DNA from: Deinococcus sp. KSM4-11
GTDB lineage: Bacteria; Deinococcota; Deinococci; Deinococcales; Deinococcaceae
DNA length: 64,000 bases
Reading direction: 5' to 3'
Assembly: GCF_004801415.1 (NCBI RefSeq)
Contig: NZ_SSNX01000005.1
Span: 124,001 to 188,000 of the forward strand
In this document: one piece after another, positions 59,704 through 64,000 of the stretch
Position numbering within the stretch: position 1 is the first letter of the stretch
Layout: each line of letters starts with the position of its first letter
Notes under the pieces: generated by a model
The model's input: the letters and a program-made list of their open reading frames with translations, nothing else
What the model was told of the DNA's origin: nothing
The model's database searches: none
Position numbers and translations under genes: made by a program

Positions 59704-59949
59704 ATAAGATTATTACAGTCTCTCGTATTTGGCATTATACTATTAAACATTGCTTCAAGCTGCGCACAGGTTGGTGCGAGCAGTATTGTGTTAAACGGCC
59801 CTACGCTTATAGATCCACTGTCAGGTATAACATATAGCGTTCCTCAAAATTCAAGACTGAATATATCTACGGATGCCACTGGCGTGTTTATCATAATAAA
59901 TGGAAAAAAATCCGTATATCGCCTAATGCGGGTGCCAACACGTATATGT
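59704..59949 (+). pseudogene. Signal-peptide fragment of protease copy 2 (out of frame)
   Basis: An open frame without ATG, GTG or TTG at its beginning encodes a lipoprotein-like signal (LLQSLVFGIILLNIASSC) and a short beta domain, then stops at 59949, 4 bp inside the protease ORF. AAGGAGG at 59674 is placed for a start near 59686-59690, where no start codon exists. It corresponds to the N-terminus missing from the next ORF. Confidence 0.55.
59904..59910 (+). other. A7 tract at the frame junction
   Basis: In the fragment's frame the tract reads as the heptamer A AAA AAA. A -1 slip here continues as IRISPNAGANTYMLNNEDL, joining the signal fragment to the protease frame with no stop. Confidence 0.6.
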
Positions 59950-61523
59950 TAAATAACGAGGATTTAAAAAAACTTGACTTCGGTCAACTTTATAGTGGTG
60001 GAGTGAATTTAGGCTTTTTAGGTAAATCGTCTAGCCAGGATTTGAACAACAACCTCATAGTTGATGAAAATAATATAGTTACATTTCCTTTCTCAAAATT
60101 TAATTTTAAAGATGGAGATAAGATATTATTTGGAAATAACGAATATATACTTCAGAAGAATGTATCCGGCAAATACTGGTATGCTAAGTTGAAAGACGAA
60201 GATCTAGCGATTGCTCAAGGTTTTTATGATCCTAAGAGCAAGGAGCAATTAGGAACGAAAAGCGTTGTCGAGTATATCGATCGACATAGATTTGAAATCA
60301 TTATAGTTTCAGACAAAAGAATTACCAAGCTAGAAGACATTGCTGCGATCGCCGGTGTCGACGTAGGGAAGCTGAAAGATGCCTTTATCGATTTTCCTGC
60401 CTCTCTAAAACTTGACGGCAATAATGGTGATGTGTGCGGTAAATTTTTATATGTTTTGCATAACGTACCAGGCTCAGTTGTAAGGCTGATGCCGTTAGCC
60501 GAAATCGTTTCGGATTATATAACTAATCCTACAGCGAGTGGTTATCCTAATCCAACGGGGAGCACCTATCCAAACCCCTCAGAAGATTATGAAAAGGCGG
60601 ATAAGACAAATAAAATCACCTTTGCGGATGACGTAGCCAAAAGATCTTCAAAAAAACTGCAATTCGATATAATAAAATGGAAAAACGATTATTCTAAACT
60701 CGATAAAGGTAGTGTAATTATAGACTTACTGGATACTTCTACAAATTATATCGATAATTATTCATATCCCGCTTGGGATACGTTTAACGGTGCAAAGGAG
60801 CAAAGAGAGGTTCCTGGCCATGGCTCCGCAATTGCTCAGTTGATTTGGACAAACATCTCACCGAGTTTGAAAATTAATTTCGAAAGGGTATGCGACCGTA
60901 ATATATGTGACGCAAAGAGTCTAATTACTGCTGTTTGTAGCGTCCAGCAAGCAGCACAAAGAGACAAAGGCAACGGTATATATCATATTATAAACCTTAG
61001 TCTGGGGAACAATGTCGCTGCTGGCACCCAATTGCTAACCTACGCATTGATGGATGCCTCCAAAATGGGTGTTGCAACCGTCCTTTCAAATGGCAATACT
61101 GAATCCTGCAAGTACACTCCAGCGAATCAAGTTTGCCTGCAATACCCCGGTGATAGTCTAACCAACACAGCTATAGCGTCACAATGGCCTAACGTATACA
61201 TCGTCGGCTCATCGTTTAATGACCAAGAAGCCCACTTCAATCGAAATTACGACAAGCGATTAGGGAATAATATTACACGCAATCCGGATGTCTACGTTCC
61301 TGGAGTTTTATTCCAAGAACAGGATACAAAGTATAAGAATAGCGACCTGATGATGCGTTCTGGAACATCATTTGCCACGGGATTGATGTCTGGATATCTA
61401 GCGTTATGGAAGCAATGTCCAAACAACATTAGCAAAGATTGGCCTATGTCGAACGGCGGACTGTACGGCTATAATTCAACGCCCATACTAAACTTGGAAG
61501 TTATGTTTAAAAATTGCAGCTAG
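59946..61523 (+). CDS. S8 serine protease (subtilase), copy 2, AT-rich
   Basis: 525 aa as drawn from ATG 59946. Full catalytic set: Asp 263 (IIDLLDTST), His 292 (VPGHGSAIAQ), Asn in LSNGN, Ser 475 (SGTSFATGLMSG). Equivalent to copy 1 but lacking a signal peptide in this frame; the signal lies upstream in the +1-related frame. Six Cys suggest an exported, disulfide-bonded protein. Whether it is expressed depends on frameshifting or a base change at A7. Confidence 0.75.
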   Translation: MLNNEDLKKLDFGQLYSGGVNLGFLGKSSSQDLNNNLIVDENNIVTFPFSKFNFKDGDKILFGNNEYILQKNVSGKYWYAKLKDEDLAIAQGFYDPKSKEQLGTKSVVEYIDRHRFEIIIVSDKRITKLEDIAAIAGVDVGKLKDAFIDFPASLKLDGNNGDVCGKFLYVLHNVPGSVVRLMPLAEIVSDYITNPTASGYPNPTGSTYPNPSEDYEKADKTNKITFADDVAKRSSKKLQFDIIKWKNDYSKLDKGSVIIDLLDTSTNYIDNYSYPAWDTFNGAKEQREVPGHGSAIAQLIWTNISPSLKINFERVCDRNICDAKSLITAVCSVQQAAQRDKGNGIYHIINLSLGNNVAAGTQLLTYALMDASKMGVATVLSNGNTESCKYTPANQVCLQYPGDSLTNTAIASQWPNVYIVGSSFNDQEAHFNRNYDKRLGNNITRNPDVYVPGVLFQEQDTKYKNSDLMMRSGTSFATGLMSGYLALWKQCPNNISKDWPMSNGGLYGYNSTPILNLEVMFKNCS

Positions 61524-61541
61524 TAAATATCGTTTAAGAAA

Positions 61542-63695
<2,154 letters not shown>

Positions 63696-63700
63696 ATAAA

Positions 63701-63717
63701 TTACGTTGTGAACAGAA
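63701..63717. promoter_or_regulatory. Radiation/desiccation response motif (DdrO site)
   Basis: TTACGT-N5-ACAGAA matches the consensus TTATGT-N5-ACATAA at 10 of 12 positions, and lies 6 bp upstream of the gyrB -35. DdrO represses genes with this motif until IrrE cleaves it after DNA damage. Confidence 0.65.
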
Positions 63718-63840
63718 ATCAATAGACCGGGTTCAGAAGACTGGAATGCCGTCTGCATCACGGTCTATCGGCTTCCCCGTGGCGGTCGGGGAGGGATGTC
63801 ACCGCCTCCTCCCTCCGTCAGCCGTCAGAATGTGAGATGC

Positions 63841-64000
63841 ATGTCCCGTCCCGCTGCCCTCCTCACCGCCCTGATCGGTTCGACCCTGACCGTCGCGCAG
63901 GCCGCGCCCGAGTGCACTCTGCCCGTTGGGCCACTGCCCACCCGTACCCGCGCGGTGTTCGTGCTGGACACCAGCGGCAGCATGCGCGGCCTGGGCGACG
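63841..64000 (+). CDS. Secreted von Willebrand A domain protein (5' part only)
   Basis: 53 codons before the window end. Signal peptide ending near AQAAPE, then VFVLDTSGSMRGLG with a MIDAS motif DTSGS. Rest lies outside. Confidence 0.75.
   Translation, partial: MSRPAALLTALIGSTLTVAQAAPECTLPVGPLPTRTRAVFVLDTSGSMRGLGD

Larger units (their letters stand above)
58790..61541. other. AT-rich island
   Basis: About 2.75 kb of clearly AT-rich sequence in an otherwise very GC-rich region. It starts inside the regulator copy 2 gene and stops at the gyrB stop codon. Contents: regulator C-terminus, the split protease and nothing else recognised. No tRNA, integrase, insertion sequence or direct repeats seen at the edges. 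Confidence 0.85.

Noticed and set aside
58790..61541. Insertion sequence or prophage as source of the AT-rich island
   Set aside because: No transposase, integrase, terminal repeats or target duplications seen; the edge lies inside homologous coding sequence.

Overview
The window is about 69-70 percent GC by eye and reads as Deinococcus chromosome. It carries PilMNOWQ, a Ro60 orthologue (Rsr), an A7-less ordinary DNA repair set (MutS, MutL, Mug), GyrB with a DdrO-type radiation/desiccation response motif, and many genes whose only upstream signal is a TANNNT -10 box 5-10 nt before the start codon (the leaderless style known from Deinococcus). The genus call is an inference from this content; no rRNA is present.

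Layout. 1-2236 (minus): an open-ended reading frame joining two sugar ABC permeases (MalF-like, MalG-like) and an acyltransferase-3 domain, with a LacI-type operator. 2474-5819 (minus): aroC-aroK-aroB-aroQ of the shikimate pathway, downstream of pilM-N-O-W-Q (5937-12054). 12555-17660: a lipoprotein, murF, a secreted 5'-nucleotidase and an acetamidase/formamidase. 17718-21964 (minus): the most unusual locus: a canonical Y RNA, then 22 tRNA or tRNA-like units, then rsr. At least six units carry an inserted hairpin that looks like a circularly permuted Y RNA Ro-binding site. 22047-25078: fakA/DAK2, a Gls24-like gene and a ParB-fold gene. 25316-37036: a molybdopterin oxidoreductase, mug, an HSP90-TPR pair, a secreted hydrolase, an asparagine-synthetase-like enzyme, an M20 peptidase and mutL. 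37110-46292: a DUF1080 lipoprotein, a GlcD-like oxidase, and an amino-acid ABC operon with its own XRE-cupin regulator, agmatinase-like, aminotransferase and 2-hydroxyacid oxidase genes. 46298-52829: mutS, ilvD and small enzymes. 53011-61523: two tandem copies of a regulator (SARP-like DNA-binding and BTAD domains, P-loop ATPase, TPR) followed by a secreted subtilase; the second copy becomes abruptly AT-rich inside the regulator gene and its protease is split by a frameshift at A7. 61542-63575: gyrB. 63841-end: start of a secreted VWA protein.

How parts fit. Rsr binds Y RNAs and misfolded RNA. Here the Y RNA, tRNA-like RNAs with Ro-site inserts and Rsr lie in one direction over 4.2 kb, so co-transcription and physical association are plausible; this is inference. 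The operon at 40248-46292 looks like uptake and catabolism of a guanidino or amino acid compound under a local sensor. The paired regulator-protease modules look like a sensor plus secreted effector that diversifies by recombination.
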